Assembly: GCA_028823855.1 (NCBI GenBank)
Contig: JAPPFL010000009.1
Coordinates: 81,432 to 145,431, forward strand
Direction: 5' to 3'
Origin: Albidovulum sp.
Lineage (GTDB): Bacteria; Pseudomonadota; Alphaproteobacteria; Rhodobacterales; Rhodobacteraceae
DNA length: 64,000 nucleotides
The notes under the pieces were generated by a model that made no database searches, was not told where the DNA came from, and saw nothing but the letters and a program-made list of their open reading frames with translations. The translations under genes and the position numbers were made by a program. Below, piece by piece: positions 17,850-26,133 of this stretch. Each line of letters opens with the position of its first letter. Position 1 is the stretch's first letter.

Positions 17850-18895
17850 GGTGTTTTTCCTCCTTTTTTCTCAATTTGGCATTCGAGCCATAGATGATTG
17901 TACGCAAATATCGCGGGCGTTCCGCCTGTATGAACAAACACCACGATGTCCTTGCTACCGAAATCGCCGCGGCGTATGTGCTCGATCATCCCTGCAGCGG
18001 CCTTGCCCGTGTAAACGGGATCCAGAACGATGCCTTCAGTTCGCGCGAACAAGCGAACGGCATCATTTCCGGCTTCGCTCGGGATTCCGTACTTCTCGCC
18101 GACGAATGAATCGTCGTTGATAATTTGAACCGGCGACACGGACACGTCAAGGCCGAGCGTTCGCGCCGCCCGGTTTGCGATCTCCGCGCCCCGCGGCGGA
18201 ATGTCGAATTCGCTGGTGGCCGTGATCCCGCGCACTTGAAATCCGGCAAGCAATTGCTGTGCGAGAATCAGGCCTGCCTGGCCCTTTCCCGACGAGGACA
18301 TATAGATACAATCCGGAACGAGGCCCTGCGCCTCTAGAGCCTCGACGATCTCGCAAGCGCACTCCAGGTACGCGATAGCCGAACCTTCGTCGAACATTGG
18401 AATATCGTTGAGAAGGCATGGCGCTCGACCCGCAGCCCGTTCCTTCGCGACAGCTTCCCGGCTCATCCGCCTCTGTTCCGAACGCGATGACGCAAAACGC
18501 ACTTCCGCCCCGAGAAGGTGGTCCACGAGCAGGTTGCCTTGAATGCACTCGGGCTCCGAACCTTCTAGAATCAGAATCGTTTTCTTGCCAAGGCGATTGC
18601 AGCAGCCGACCGTCTGGCGGGCGGAGTTGGACTGCTGGTCCAACTCCATCACGATCGTGTCAGCCGCCGACGCTCTGGCCGCGGCGAGGCGAAACTCCAA
18701 GTTTCTGGTCTTGTTGCCGCCGAACGCAACGCCCGTCAAATCGTCGCGCTTGACGAAAATTCGCGGTCCGCCAAGCGCTTTCGACAATTGCTTCGCCTCC
18801 TGAAGCGGGGTCGGTAGGCATGCCAGGCTCACACGCGGGATTTTTGCAATTGCCGCGCGGATGTCCTTTGTAGTCGTTGGCGGTTCAATGCTCAT
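17846..18895 (-). CDS. D-cysteine desulfhydrase / ACC deaminase family PLP enzyme
   Basis: Pyridoxal-phosphate enzyme of the tryptophan-synthase-beta fold (349 residues). The Schiff-base lysine is in VAFGGNKTRNLEFRL near residue 60, and the phosphate-binding segment is YMSSSGKGQAGLIL. Members deaminate D-cysteine, 1-aminocyclopropane-1-carboxylate or L-cuculinate-like amino acids; active-site details are not enough to choose. It is the first gene of a seven-gene minus-strand unit ending with the two peptide-ABC ATPases, which suggests deamination of an imported amino compound after the amidohydrolase step (inference). Confidence 0.82.
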   Translation of the reverse strand: MSIEPPTTTKDIRAAIAKIPRVSLACLPTPLQEAKQLSKALGGPRIFVKRDDLTGVAFGGNKTRNLEFRLAAARASAADTIVMELDQQSNSARQTVGCCNRLGKKTILILEGSEPECIQGNLLVDHLLGAEVRFASSRSEQRRMSREAVAKERAAGRAPCLLNDIPMFDEGSAIAYLECACEIVEALEAQGLVPDCIYMSSSGKGQAGLILAQQLLAGFQVRGITATSEFDIPPRGAEIANRAARTLGLDVSVSPVQIINDDSFVGEKYGIPSEAGNDAVRLFARTEGIVLDPVYTGKAAAGMIEHIRRGDFGSKDIVVFVHTGGTPAIFAYNHLWLECQIEKKGGKTP

Positions 18896-20081
18896 GGAGG
18901 GCTTTCCGCGCCCGCCATCCGAAACGAAAATATTCTGCTTTCCCGCCGGACAAGAGAGTCAACCATGCCCTTGCCGAGTCGGCAATGTCGTCCCGACGCG
19001 ATGCGGGATGCTCGGATCCGGGAAGGGTTTGCTATCATCGAATTCACTTGATTAACGGGCGGCGCTTCGAGCCGTATGGCAAATGCGGAAAGACTATGGC
19101 ATCATTGGATGCAGTCGAAACCGCGGCGATTGGCGTATCGGGGCATTCATGCATAGCATCATTTGCGAGGCCGCGGTGCTTCGGCTGCGCGGCTGCTCGA
19201 ACATTTAACGCAAGCGAGGACGAATTCGGAATCGGATTAACCACTTGATTTATTGCTTTTTTTAAGTTCCATGGCAGGTACGATCCGAAGATCGGTCGCC
19301 GCATATCACTATATGACCGGGGCTGAGCATGAACGGCGGCAAGAAAATTGTCAAAATAAATTTTGAATAGCAAATGGCGGAACTGGAGAGAAAACCGGAT
19401 TCTGCGATTTAGGCAACTCAATGGCATCGGTTTTCAATTGAAGGGGGCGTTCATTTGATCGCAAATGCAGTATTGCCAGTCAGGTTCGCAATCGGCAATT
19501 GCAGCCGTTTCGGAGCGAAACGGACGAGGGTCTTCTCGACAGCGGCGGGCAAATGGTTTTCGACCAATGCCGACGCGGCGCTCCCTTGAGCCGGCGCGCG
19601 GAACACGGAATGGTTCGGCGATCGCAATTTTGAGACGGCGGGTCAACCGTTCGGTCAAATCCGCCATTTCCGACCGGGCGAGCATGGACGGCAACGAAGC
19701 CGCAATTCAATTCCCGCCTAAAGTTGGGCGTCAAGTCGCCCCATTGGGCGAGCGTCGGCTAGAAACGGATTCCAGGTCCTCCGCCCTCAAAGAATCGTCC
19801 GCGGCGGCGAGCGGGCTTTCCATTGGCAAGCGGTGCCGCCTCTCGAATATCGGCTAGGGAGTTGCGATGGACCGGTCCGTCCATGGCTTGATCGATCCGC
19901 GGGCGAAGATCGGCATTCGGCAAAACAAATTCAAAAAACAGAATCATGGGCGCGCGATGCTCCGAAAGCCGGACGTGGCGCGGACTTGTCGAGCAAATAT
20001 GGGCTGGATGCCCCCGAACGGGAACGAATCCCGGATTCTCTTTGGACGATTTGTAATTTTCGCCGGCATTTGGATCCGGGC
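18896..20081. other. Gene-free interval of 1.19 kb
   Basis: No frame resembles a known protein. The region separates the start of the peptide-ABC operon from the end of the SDR gene, so it should hold the promoter of the operon near 18900, but I see no convincing -35/-10 pair. It contains one clean hairpin at 19505-19523 (annotated separately). Confidence 0.5.
19505..19523. repeat. 8-bp hairpin in gene-free DNA
   Basis: CCGTTTCG at 19505-19512 and CGAAACGG at 19516-19523 are perfect reverse complements around GAG. There is no T run on either side, so it is not a clear terminator. Function unknown. Confidence 0.35.
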
Positions 20082-20900
20082 CTAAAGGCTCATGGATTCA
20101 TTCGGAGACGGCGGTTCGAAGGGGTAGCCGCCCCAGACCGATTGATCGAATTGCACGACGGAGCCGGTCATCATTCCAGAATCCTCGGATGCCAAAAACC
20201 CGACGGCGCGCGCAACATCCGCCGGGTCAAGAAGTTTTCCGAACGGCAGGCCCGCTCCCGCCGTTTCAAGCCAGCCGTCGCCGGCGCCGTGATACGTACG
20301 CTGAATCCAGTCTTCGCCGTCCGACGCCATCCAGCCGATATTGAGCTGGTTGACCCTGATGCGGTTGCGGAGAAGCGCGAAGGCGGTATTCCGGGTTAAG
20401 GTCGCAAGAGCGCCCTTGGACGTGCAGTACGCCGAGATAAACGGCTGACCGGCAAGCGCCGACACGGAGCCGATATTGATGATCGATCCTTCGATGCTTT
20501 CCCGGATCATGACCTTGACTGCTTCCTGTATCAAGAAATAAGGCCCGCGGACGTTGACGGCCATCATCCGGTCGAACAGTTCCTGCGACGTGTCGACGAT
20601 GTTGCCGCGATCGGTTATGGCGGCTGCATTCACGAGAATGTCTACCCGGCCGAACTCCGCATCCGCAGCCGCAATGACGGATCGGCAGTCCTCCACGCTC
20701 GCGAGGTCGGCCTTGACAAATCGAACGGCAATGCCGCTGGAGCTTGCGATCTCTTCGGCCACCGCCTTGCCTTTTTCGGCGGTTCTACCGCAGGTAACGA
20801 TTCCTTCGATTCCGGATTCCGCGAATCTCCTCGCCACTGCCGCGCCGAGTCCCTGAGTGCCGCCGGTTACAACTGCAATCTTGTTGTCTAGTCGATTCAT
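20082..20900 (-). CDS. SDR family oxidoreductase
   Basis: Classical short-chain dehydrogenase (about 272 residues). Cofactor motif VVTGGTQGLGAAVARRF near the N-terminus, NAAAITDRG in place of the NNAG motif, the catalytic Ser in INIGSVSALAG and the Tyr/Lys pair in AYCTSKGALATL. The ATG at 20900 lies four bases after the iolE stop, fitting an operon, so the 18 extra codons upstream are not used. Next to iolE and iolD it may oxidise a polyol or an inositol intermediate (inference). Confidence 0.87.
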   Translation of the reverse strand: MNRLDNKIAVVTGGTQGLGAAVARRFAESGIEGIVTCGRTAEKGKAVAEEIASSSGIAVRFVKADLASVEDCRSVIAAADAEFGRVDILVNAAAITDRGNIVDTSQELFDRMMAVNVRGPYFLIQEAVKVMIRESIEGSIINIGSVSALAGQPFISAYCTSKGALATLTRNTAFALLRNRIRVNQLNIGWMASDGEDWIQRTYHGAGDGWLETAGAGLPFGKLLDPADVARAVGFLASEDSGMMTGSVVQFDQSVWGGYPFEPPSPNESMSL

Positions 20901-20904
20901 AGAT

Positions 20905-21804
20905 TCATTTCTCCACATAGTATCCGGCCGCAGTGACGGCCTGGGACAAGGCATTGTAGCCGATTACCGCGTATTCCGCGGGCGGCGCGAGCGCCGGGTC
21001 CTGTTCCGCTTCGACGACGAACCAGCCCTCGTAACCGGTATCGGCTAGCGCCTGAACGATCTTGCCGTAATCTAGCGACCCGTCGCCCGGAACGGTGAAG
21101 GCCCCTTTGAGCACGGCATCCAGAAAACTCTCCCGGCTTCGATCCAGAGAATTGACGACTTCGTTCCGAATGTCTTTGGCATGAACATGGCATATCCTCG
21201 ACGCGTGCTTCTCAATCGTTCGGAAAATGTCGCCGCGCGCGAAGGCCAAATGGCCGGGGTCGAGAAGAAGCCTGACGGCCTCGCCCGTATTGTTCATAAG
21301 CGCGTCGATGTCGCTTTCGGTTTCCACAGCTGTCGCCATGTGATGGTGAAACGCTATCGTCATTCCCTCGTCGGCGCACCATTCGCAAAACTCGGTAAGC
21401 TTGCGGCCGTAGGCCTTGAACTGGTCGCTATCCAGCCTCCGCCGGCCTTCTAGGGGCGCGTCGCGGACATTCTGTATGGTTCCCGCCGTTTCGCCGTAGA
21501 CGAGGCAGGGCGAATGGAGGTCCCGAAACAAGGCGAGCTGCGTCGCCGCCTGCTCCTTTTCCGCCTCGAGATCCTTGTCGAGTACGGTACCGGAATACCA
21601 GCCGCCGCAAAGGCGCAGTTTGTGGGCTTCCAGGATCGGACCGAGCTCGGCGGAGGTCTTGGGAAACTTCCCCCCGGTTTCGACACCGGAGAACCCGGCC
21701 CTCCTCGCATCGCCAAGGCACGTTTCCAGAGGCGTCTCGCCTCCGAGTTCGGGAAGGTCGTCGTTCGACCAAGCTATCGGCGCAATGCCGAGTATCGCCT
21801 TCAT
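20905..21804 (-). CDS. iolE: myo-Inosose-2 dehydratase
   Basis: TIM-barrel enzyme of the sugar-phosphate isomerase/epimerase superfamily (299 residues, normal length). IolE hallmarks are GIAPIAWSNDDLPELGG at the N-terminus, GFSGVETGGKFPK, IAFHHHMATAVE, LLLDPGHLAFARGD and ICHVHAKDIR, which supply metal ligands. It dehydrates 2-keto-myo-inositol to 3D-trihydroxycyclohexane-1,2-dione, the substrate of IolD encoded next to it. Gap to iolD is four bases. Confidence 0.93.
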   Translation of the reverse strand: MKAILGIAPIAWSNDDLPELGGETPLETCLGDARRAGFSGVETGGKFPKTSAELGPILEAHKLRLCGGWYSGTVLDKDLEAEKEQAATQLALFRDLHSPCLVYGETAGTIQNVRDAPLEGRRRLDSDQFKAYGRKLTEFCEWCADEGMTIAFHHHMATAVETESDIDALMNNTGEAVRLLLDPGHLAFARGDIFRTIEKHASRICHVHAKDIRNEVVNSLDRSRESFLDAVLKGAFTVPGDGSLDYGKIVQALADTGYEGWFVVEAEQDPALAPPAEYAVIGYNALSQAVTAAGYYVEK

Positions 21805-21808
21805 CGCT

Positions 21809-23656
21809 TCAGACTCCTATGCGTTGCTTAGCGCGTATCGCTTCCTGCTCGGCTCTCGCTTCGCGCACTTCCTCCCGTTCGCTTACTTCCGGCACGCCGA
21901 GATCCCAGGCCGCGTCGCCGGGAACCCACGAATACGCATCCGTAACTATGGAAATAACGGTCGTTCTGTCGGTGGTCTTCGCCCATTCGAACGCAGCCTC
22001 GAGATCCGTTATGCTTTCGGCCCGCCTGGAAAGCGCGCCCATCGATTCGGCGTGCTTGGCGAAATCCACGGCGAACGGCTCGGCGACGCGGCAGTCCGAA
22101 ATGAGATTGTTGAAGGATCTGCCGCCCTTGAAGTTCTGAAGCCTGTTGATGATCGCGAAGCCTCCGTTGTCGCAAACGACGACAATCATCTTGTGCCCCG
22201 ACAGAACAGACGAATAGATGTCCGAATTCATCATCAGATATGAGCCGTCGCCAACGAGCACGATCGGGGTGCAGCCGTCATCCAGCGCCATTGCGGCGCC
22301 CCAGCCGCCGGCGACTTCGTAGCCCATGCACGAATATCCGAATTCCAAATCGAAAGTATGCGGCGACTTTACTCTCCAGCCCTTCGTGGTTTCGCCGGGC
22401 AGCCCCCCGGCAGCGGTAATCATCAAGTCGCCGTCTCCAGCCAGCCGGTTGATCGCTCCGACGACCTGGGCGTAGGTCGGGACAGGGGCGTTCGTAGGCT
22501 TCTGGCTATCGTCGAGGATTTTATTCCAGGCCGCGAATTCCGATTTTCCTTTCTCCGTCCACGCCGCGTCCGCCGTCCAGCCGCCCAGCGCGGCATCGAG
22601 TTCGCTTACGGATTCTAGAGCGTCGCCGACAACCGGCAGCGAAAAATGCTTGTGCGCGTCCCAGCGAGCGGCGTTGACGCAAATGAAATCGGCATCTCTT
22701 GCGAAGGCGGTCCATGAACCGGTGGTGAAATCCTGGAGCCTTGTCCCGATCGCCAGAACGACATCGGCTTGCGCCGCCAGGGCATTTGCCGACGTCGATC
22801 CAACGACGCCAATCGGACCGACATGGGCCGGATGGTCGTGAGCGACCGATCCCTTTCCGGCAATCGTTTCGGCGAGCGGCATTCCCCGCTTCTCCGCAAA
22901 GGCGGAGACTCTCTCTTCCGCCAGAGAATAGCGAACGCCGCCTCCCGAAATAATTAGCGGACGCTTTGACCGAGCGAGTCGTTCGGCCGCTTCGGCGACG
23001 CTCTTAAGGTCGGGCCGAGGACGGGGCACTCTGTGGATTCTCGGCTCGAAGAAAGCGGCCGGATAGTCGTAGGCGATTTCCTGCGTATCCTGGCATAGCC
23101 CGATAAACGCCGGGCCGCATTCGGCGGGGTCGAGCATTACGGCGACGGCCTGCGGAAGAGACGAGATTATCTGCTCGGGATGCGCGATCCTTTCCCAGTA
23201 GCGCGAAACCGCCCTGAACGCATCGTTTACCGATGTCGACGGCGCGCCAAAATGCTCGACCTGCTGCAGCACCGGGTCGGGTCGGCGATTGGCGAAAACG
23301 TCGCCTGAAAGTATGAGAATCGGCAATCTGTTCGAGTGCGCTACGGCCGCGGCGGTTACCATGTTGGTCGCGCCGGGTCCGATGGAGCTCGTAGCTACCA
23401 TGATCTGGCGCCTTCTCTTGGCCTTTGCGAAAGCAATCGCCGCCAGGGACATGGATTGCTCGTTTTGGCCTCGCCAAGTCGGCAGCTGGTCCTGAACCGC
23501 TTCGAGCGCCTCCGCAAGGCACGTTACGTTTCCGTGGCCGAATATGCCGAATACTCCAGCGAACAGAGGCACCTGCTGCGAATCGATAATCGTATGCTGG
23601 TTGCACAGATACTTGACCAGGGCCTGCGCCATGGTTAGCCGGACAGTCTCATTCAT
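21809..23656 (-). CDS. iolD: 3D-(3,5/4)-trihydroxycyclohexane-1,2-dione acylhydrolase (decarboxylating)
   Basis: Thiamine-diphosphate enzyme of the acetolactate-synthase fold (615 residues). Signatures are AGVFGIFGHGNVTCLAEAL, RGQNEQSMSLAAIAFAKAKRRR, and the TPP-binding GDGSYLMMNSDIYSSVLSG...CDNGGF. It opens the ring produced by IolE in myo-inositol breakdown. The ATG at 23656 has GGGAG 8 bases upstream; the 13 upstream in-frame codons are not needed. First gene of iolD-iolE-SDR; iolB, iolC and iolG are not in the window, so the pathway is either split or incomplete. Confidence 0.95.
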   Translation of the reverse strand: MNETVRLTMAQALVKYLCNQHTIIDSQQVPLFAGVFGIFGHGNVTCLAEALEAVQDQLPTWRGQNEQSMSLAAIAFAKAKRRRQIMVATSSIGPGATNMVTAAAVAHSNRLPILILSGDVFANRRPDPVLQQVEHFGAPSTSVNDAFRAVSRYWERIAHPEQIISSLPQAVAVMLDPAECGPAFIGLCQDTQEIAYDYPAAFFEPRIHRVPRPRPDLKSVAEAAERLARSKRPLIISGGGVRYSLAEERVSAFAEKRGMPLAETIAGKGSVAHDHPAHVGPIGVVGSTSANALAAQADVVLAIGTRLQDFTTGSWTAFARDADFICVNAARWDAHKHFSLPVVGDALESVSELDAALGGWTADAAWTEKGKSEFAAWNKILDDSQKPTNAPVPTYAQVVGAINRLAGDGDLMITAAGGLPGETTKGWRVKSPHTFDLEFGYSCMGYEVAGGWGAAMALDDGCTPIVLVGDGSYLMMNSDIYSSVLSGHKMIVVVCDNGGFAIINRLQNFKGGRSFNNLISDCRVAEPFAVDFAKHAESMGALSRRAESITDLEAAFEWAKTTDRTTVISIVTDAYSWVPGDAAWDLGVPEVSEREEVREARAEQEAIRAKQRIGV

Positions 23657-23948
23657 ATCGCACTCCCGCAATTTAGAAAGCCGTATTGCCGCCATCGAGC
23701 GGATTGTTTAATGCGGCGCGTTGAAACTCGCAATGGCGGAAGTCCAGAAGGAGTGCTATTCGTTTGGTCCGCATTGTGCCGGAATCGAAATTGCGGCAAT
23801 CCAGTTGCGGGGCGTTGCCGTTCCTTCGCAAAATCGCGCTAGCCGACGAAGGCGCGCAATGCGACGGGAATTCGTACGGGTGCGCTGGGGCATATTTGAC
23901 GACGCCGGACTACAGGTTGCAGGCGACTACGGGAGAAAACGAGGGATC

Positions 23949-24764
23949 ATGATACCCAACAAATTGAAAATACTGTGGGGCGAGGGCCGTCCCGTCATCA
24001 ACGGATGGCTTTCGATTCCATGCGGGTTCTCTGCGGAGGTGATGGCGGAGCAAGGCTACGACAGCCTGACGGTTGATACTCAGCACGGAGTCATTGACTA
24101 TCCCGACGCCGTCGCAATGCTTCAGGCCATGCGATCCAGCGGTGTTGTTCCGCTCGCCCGCGTGCCATGGCTCGAACCGGGCGCGATTATGAAAGCTCTC
24201 GACGCGGGAGCGTACGGCGTGGTCTGCCCGATGATCAACAATAGGAAGCAGGCCGAAGAACTTGTGAGCTCTTGCCGATATCCTCCGCTCGGAATGCGAA
24301 GCTTCGGCCCCACTCGCGCGAATATTTCCGCCGGGCCGGGATACGCGTCTAGCGCCAACGACGAGATCATTTGCCTGGCAATGGTCGAGACGGCGGAAGC
24401 GATCGCGAACATCGAAGAAATCGTTTCGACGCCGGGACTCGACGCTATCTATGTAGGTCCGGCGGACCTGACGCTCGGCATCGCGAACGGCCGCATCCCG
24501 CCGGGCTTCGATTCCGAAAACGAGGAAGTAGTGTCCGCGATCAAAATGATTTTGGATGCCGCAAAGAGCGCGGGAATTAGGGCGGGCCTTCATTGCGGGT
24601 CTCCCGAATACGCGGCAATGGCCGTCGGATGGGGATTCGACCTGGTAACGATATTGAACGACGCCCGCATTTTGGCGGCAGGAGCAAAGCAAAGCGTTGT
24701 CAAGTTTCGCGAATTGCTAGGCGAAGAGCCGGGTGCGGCCGTCGAAAGAAGTTCAAGCTACTAG
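23949..24764 (+). CDS. HpcH/HpaI family aldolase
   Basis: Class II (metal-dependent) aldolase of the HpaI/GarL/RhmA type, 271 residues. Motifs: NGWLSIPCGFSAEVMAEQGY, DSLTVDTQHGVIDY (D and H of the active site), ARVPWLEPG with the pyruvate-binding Arg, CLAMVETAEAIANIEEI with the metal-binding Glu, and IYVGPADLTLGI with the metal-binding Asp. GAGGG directly precedes the ATG at 23949, which supports this start over the longer frame. Such enzymes cleave 2-keto-3-deoxy sugar acids into pyruvate and an aldehyde. It heads an operon with hprK, an EIIA-like gene and ptsH, and is divergent from iolD. Confidence 0.9.
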   Translation: MIPNKLKILWGEGRPVINGWLSIPCGFSAEVMAEQGYDSLTVDTQHGVIDYPDAVAMLQAMRSSGVVPLARVPWLEPGAIMKALDAGAYGVVCPMINNRKQAEELVSSCRYPPLGMRSFGPTRANISAGPGYASSANDEIICLAMVETAEAIANIEEIVSTPGLDAIYVGPADLTLGIANGRIPPGFDSENEEVVSAIKMILDAAKSAGIRAGLHCGSPEYAAMAVGWGFDLVTILNDARILAAGAKQSVVKFRELLGEEPGAAVERSSSY

Positions 24765-24782
24765 TCGCTCGCCGCGGCACGG

Positions 24783-25241
24783 ATGGCGAAAATTCGCGGC
24801 GCGCCACCCTCGAACGGCGCAGGCGCCGAGACGGTAGTACATGCGAGTGCGGTTTCATGGAAATCTCGCGCGGCGCTTCTGCTCGGCCGTTCAGGTTCGG
24901 GAAAATCCCGCCATGCTCTCGAGATGATGGCCATGGGCGCCGGCCTTGTCGCCGACGACCGCACGCGCCTCAGGCGCCGCGGCAATTTCGTTTTCGCTTC
25001 GGCGCCCGAATCGATCCTCGGCAAGATCGAGGCGCGAGGCGTGGGAATCCTCCGAGCGGATTACGCCGGGGAAGCGAAAGTCGTGGTCGCGGTGGACCTC
25101 GATACCGAAGAGTTGGAAAGGCTTCCGCCGAGAAGAAGCTTTCGGCTGCTTTCGGTGGAAATCGACCTGGTGCTCGGAGCGAAAATGGAATCGCTCGCCG
25201 CCAAAGTCATCCAGCATTTGAAGCGCGGACAAGCGGAGTGA
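24783..25241 (+). CDS. hprK: HPr kinase/phosphorylase, short alphaproteobacterial form
   Basis: This 152-residue protein is only the catalytic C-terminal domain of HprK, as usual in Alphaproteobacteria. Walker A GRSGSGKS is at about residue 35, followed by GLVADDRTRL, the conserved region containing the catalytic Asp pair, and GIGL-like GVGILRADY. The enzyme phosphorylates and dephosphorylates HPr on its regulatory Ser. The ribosome site is weak. It lies 18 bases after the aldolase gene and 6 bases before the EIIA-like frame, so all are probably on one transcript. Confidence 0.85.
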   Translation: MAKIRGAPPSNGAGAETVVHASAVSWKSRAALLLGRSGSGKSRHALEMMAMGAGLVADDRTRLRRRGNFVFASAPESILGKIEARGVGILRADYAGEAKVVVAVDLDTEELERLPPRRSFRLLSVEIDLVLGAKMESLAAKVIQHLKRGQAE

Positions 25242-25247
25242 CGGAGA

Positions 25248-25784
25248 TTGAGAGCAAATTTCAGGAAAAGTCGTTCAAAAAAAATTTGTTATAGCGCAAA
25301 GGCTCTTGCGTCCGAAACTCTCTCGGTGTCTATGGCGGGCAGCGGAAGCAAAGCGAGATCGCAGCTTGCCCAAGTTGCGACACGGGGCGATGCATTGATT
25401 GGAATTGTAATAGTTGCGAACCGGGGCATTGCAAAGGAGTTCCTCAATTCCATTGAGGATGTATTCGGCAAACAGGACGGCGTCCGCGCTATAACATTCG
25501 ACGGCGCCGAAGATCGAAAATCCAAGGGCAGGGAAATCTGCAGCGCCGTCGATGCGGTGGATTCCGGAAGCGGCGTTATCGTAGTGACCGATTTGTTCGG
25601 CAGCTCCCCCGCCAATCTTTGCCTGACCGCCTGCTGCGCGGAAAACCGGATTATGCTTTCGGGAGCCAATGTGCCGATGCTGATTTCGCTGATCAGGAAC
25701 CGCAGGAAAAGTATCGCCTTCGCGTCTTCCCAGGCCGTGCAGGCCGGCAGGAAGTACATGGTCTGCATGAATGATTTCGGCTAG
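25248..25784 (+). CDS. PTS EIIA-Man domain protein lacking the phosphorylated histidine
   Basis: EIIA of the mannose class, equivalent to the ManX partner of HprK and HPr in alphaproteobacterial regulatory PTS. Family features are kept: a GIVIV first strand, SGSGVIVVTDLFGSSPANLCL (DxFG..P.N motif), GANVPMLISLI and a C-terminal QAGRKYM helix. The active-site V-T-H-G-R is replaced by VANRG, with Asn (codon 25419-25421) at the His position, and the whole frame has no histidine, so normal phosphotransfer from HPr cannot occur. The frame opens with TTG at 25248 (178 residues); a TTG at 25395 would give exactly the usual family start (M-IGIVIV, 129 residues). Role may be regulatory or it may be decaying. 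Confidence 0.8.
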   Translation: MRANFRKSRSKKICYSAKALASETLSVSMAGSGSKARSQLAQVATRGDALIGIVIVANRGIAKEFLNSIEDVFGKQDGVRAITFDGAEDRKSKGREICSAVDAVDSGSGVIVVTDLFGSSPANLCLTACCAENRIMLSGANVPMLISLIRNRRKSIAFASSQAVQAGRKYMVCMNDFG

Positions 25785-25789
25785 AATTA

Positions 25790-26062
25790 ATGAAAATCCA
25801 CCGCAGTTTCAGAATCGTCAACGAAAAAGGGCTGCACGCCCGCGCCGCCGCCAAGTTCGTCGAAGTCGCGGAGCGTTTCGAAGCCAATGCCGAGGTTTCG
25901 AAGGACGGCTCCACGGCGGGGGCGGACTCCATCATGGGGCTTCTCATGCTCGTGGCAGCCAAGGGCACGATCATAGATGTCGAAGCGGAAGGCTCCGATG
26001 CCGAGGACCTGTGCGATGCGCTGTCCGAGCTTATCGCCAGTAAATTCTACGAAGAGTTGTAG
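25790..26062 (+). CDS. ptsH: PTS phosphocarrier protein HPr
   Basis: Complete 90-residue HPr. The phosphorylated His is present in KGLHARAAAKFVE (residue 16), and the HprK target Ser is in ADSIMGLLMLVAAKG. Both regulatory inputs are therefore intact, in contrast with the upstream EIIA-like protein. It starts 5 bases after that gene. No ptsI (EI) or sugar-specific EIIB/EIIC gene is in the window. Confidence 0.93.
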   Translation: MKIHRSFRIVNEKGLHARAAAKFVEVAERFEANAEVSKDGSTAGADSIMGLLMLVAAKGTIIDVEAEGSDAEDLCDALSELIASKFYEEL

Positions 26063-26071
26063 CCGGCCGGG

Positions 26072-26093
26072 CGAAAAAAAAACCGGCGCCGGG
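26072..26093 (-). terminator. Putative terminator between ptsH and hbd
   Basis: On the minus strand a GC-rich self-complementary block (CCGGCGCCGG) is followed directly by nine T residues. It lies downstream of the 3' end of the minus-strand hbd gene. The GC block also has a partner CCGGC at 26063-26067, so a plus-strand fold is possible. The stem is short, which limits confidence. Confidence 0.4.
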
Positions 26094-26133
26094 CGATTCC
26101 AATCGGCTTTCGCGTTGCTCGGAAGCCGGTCGG

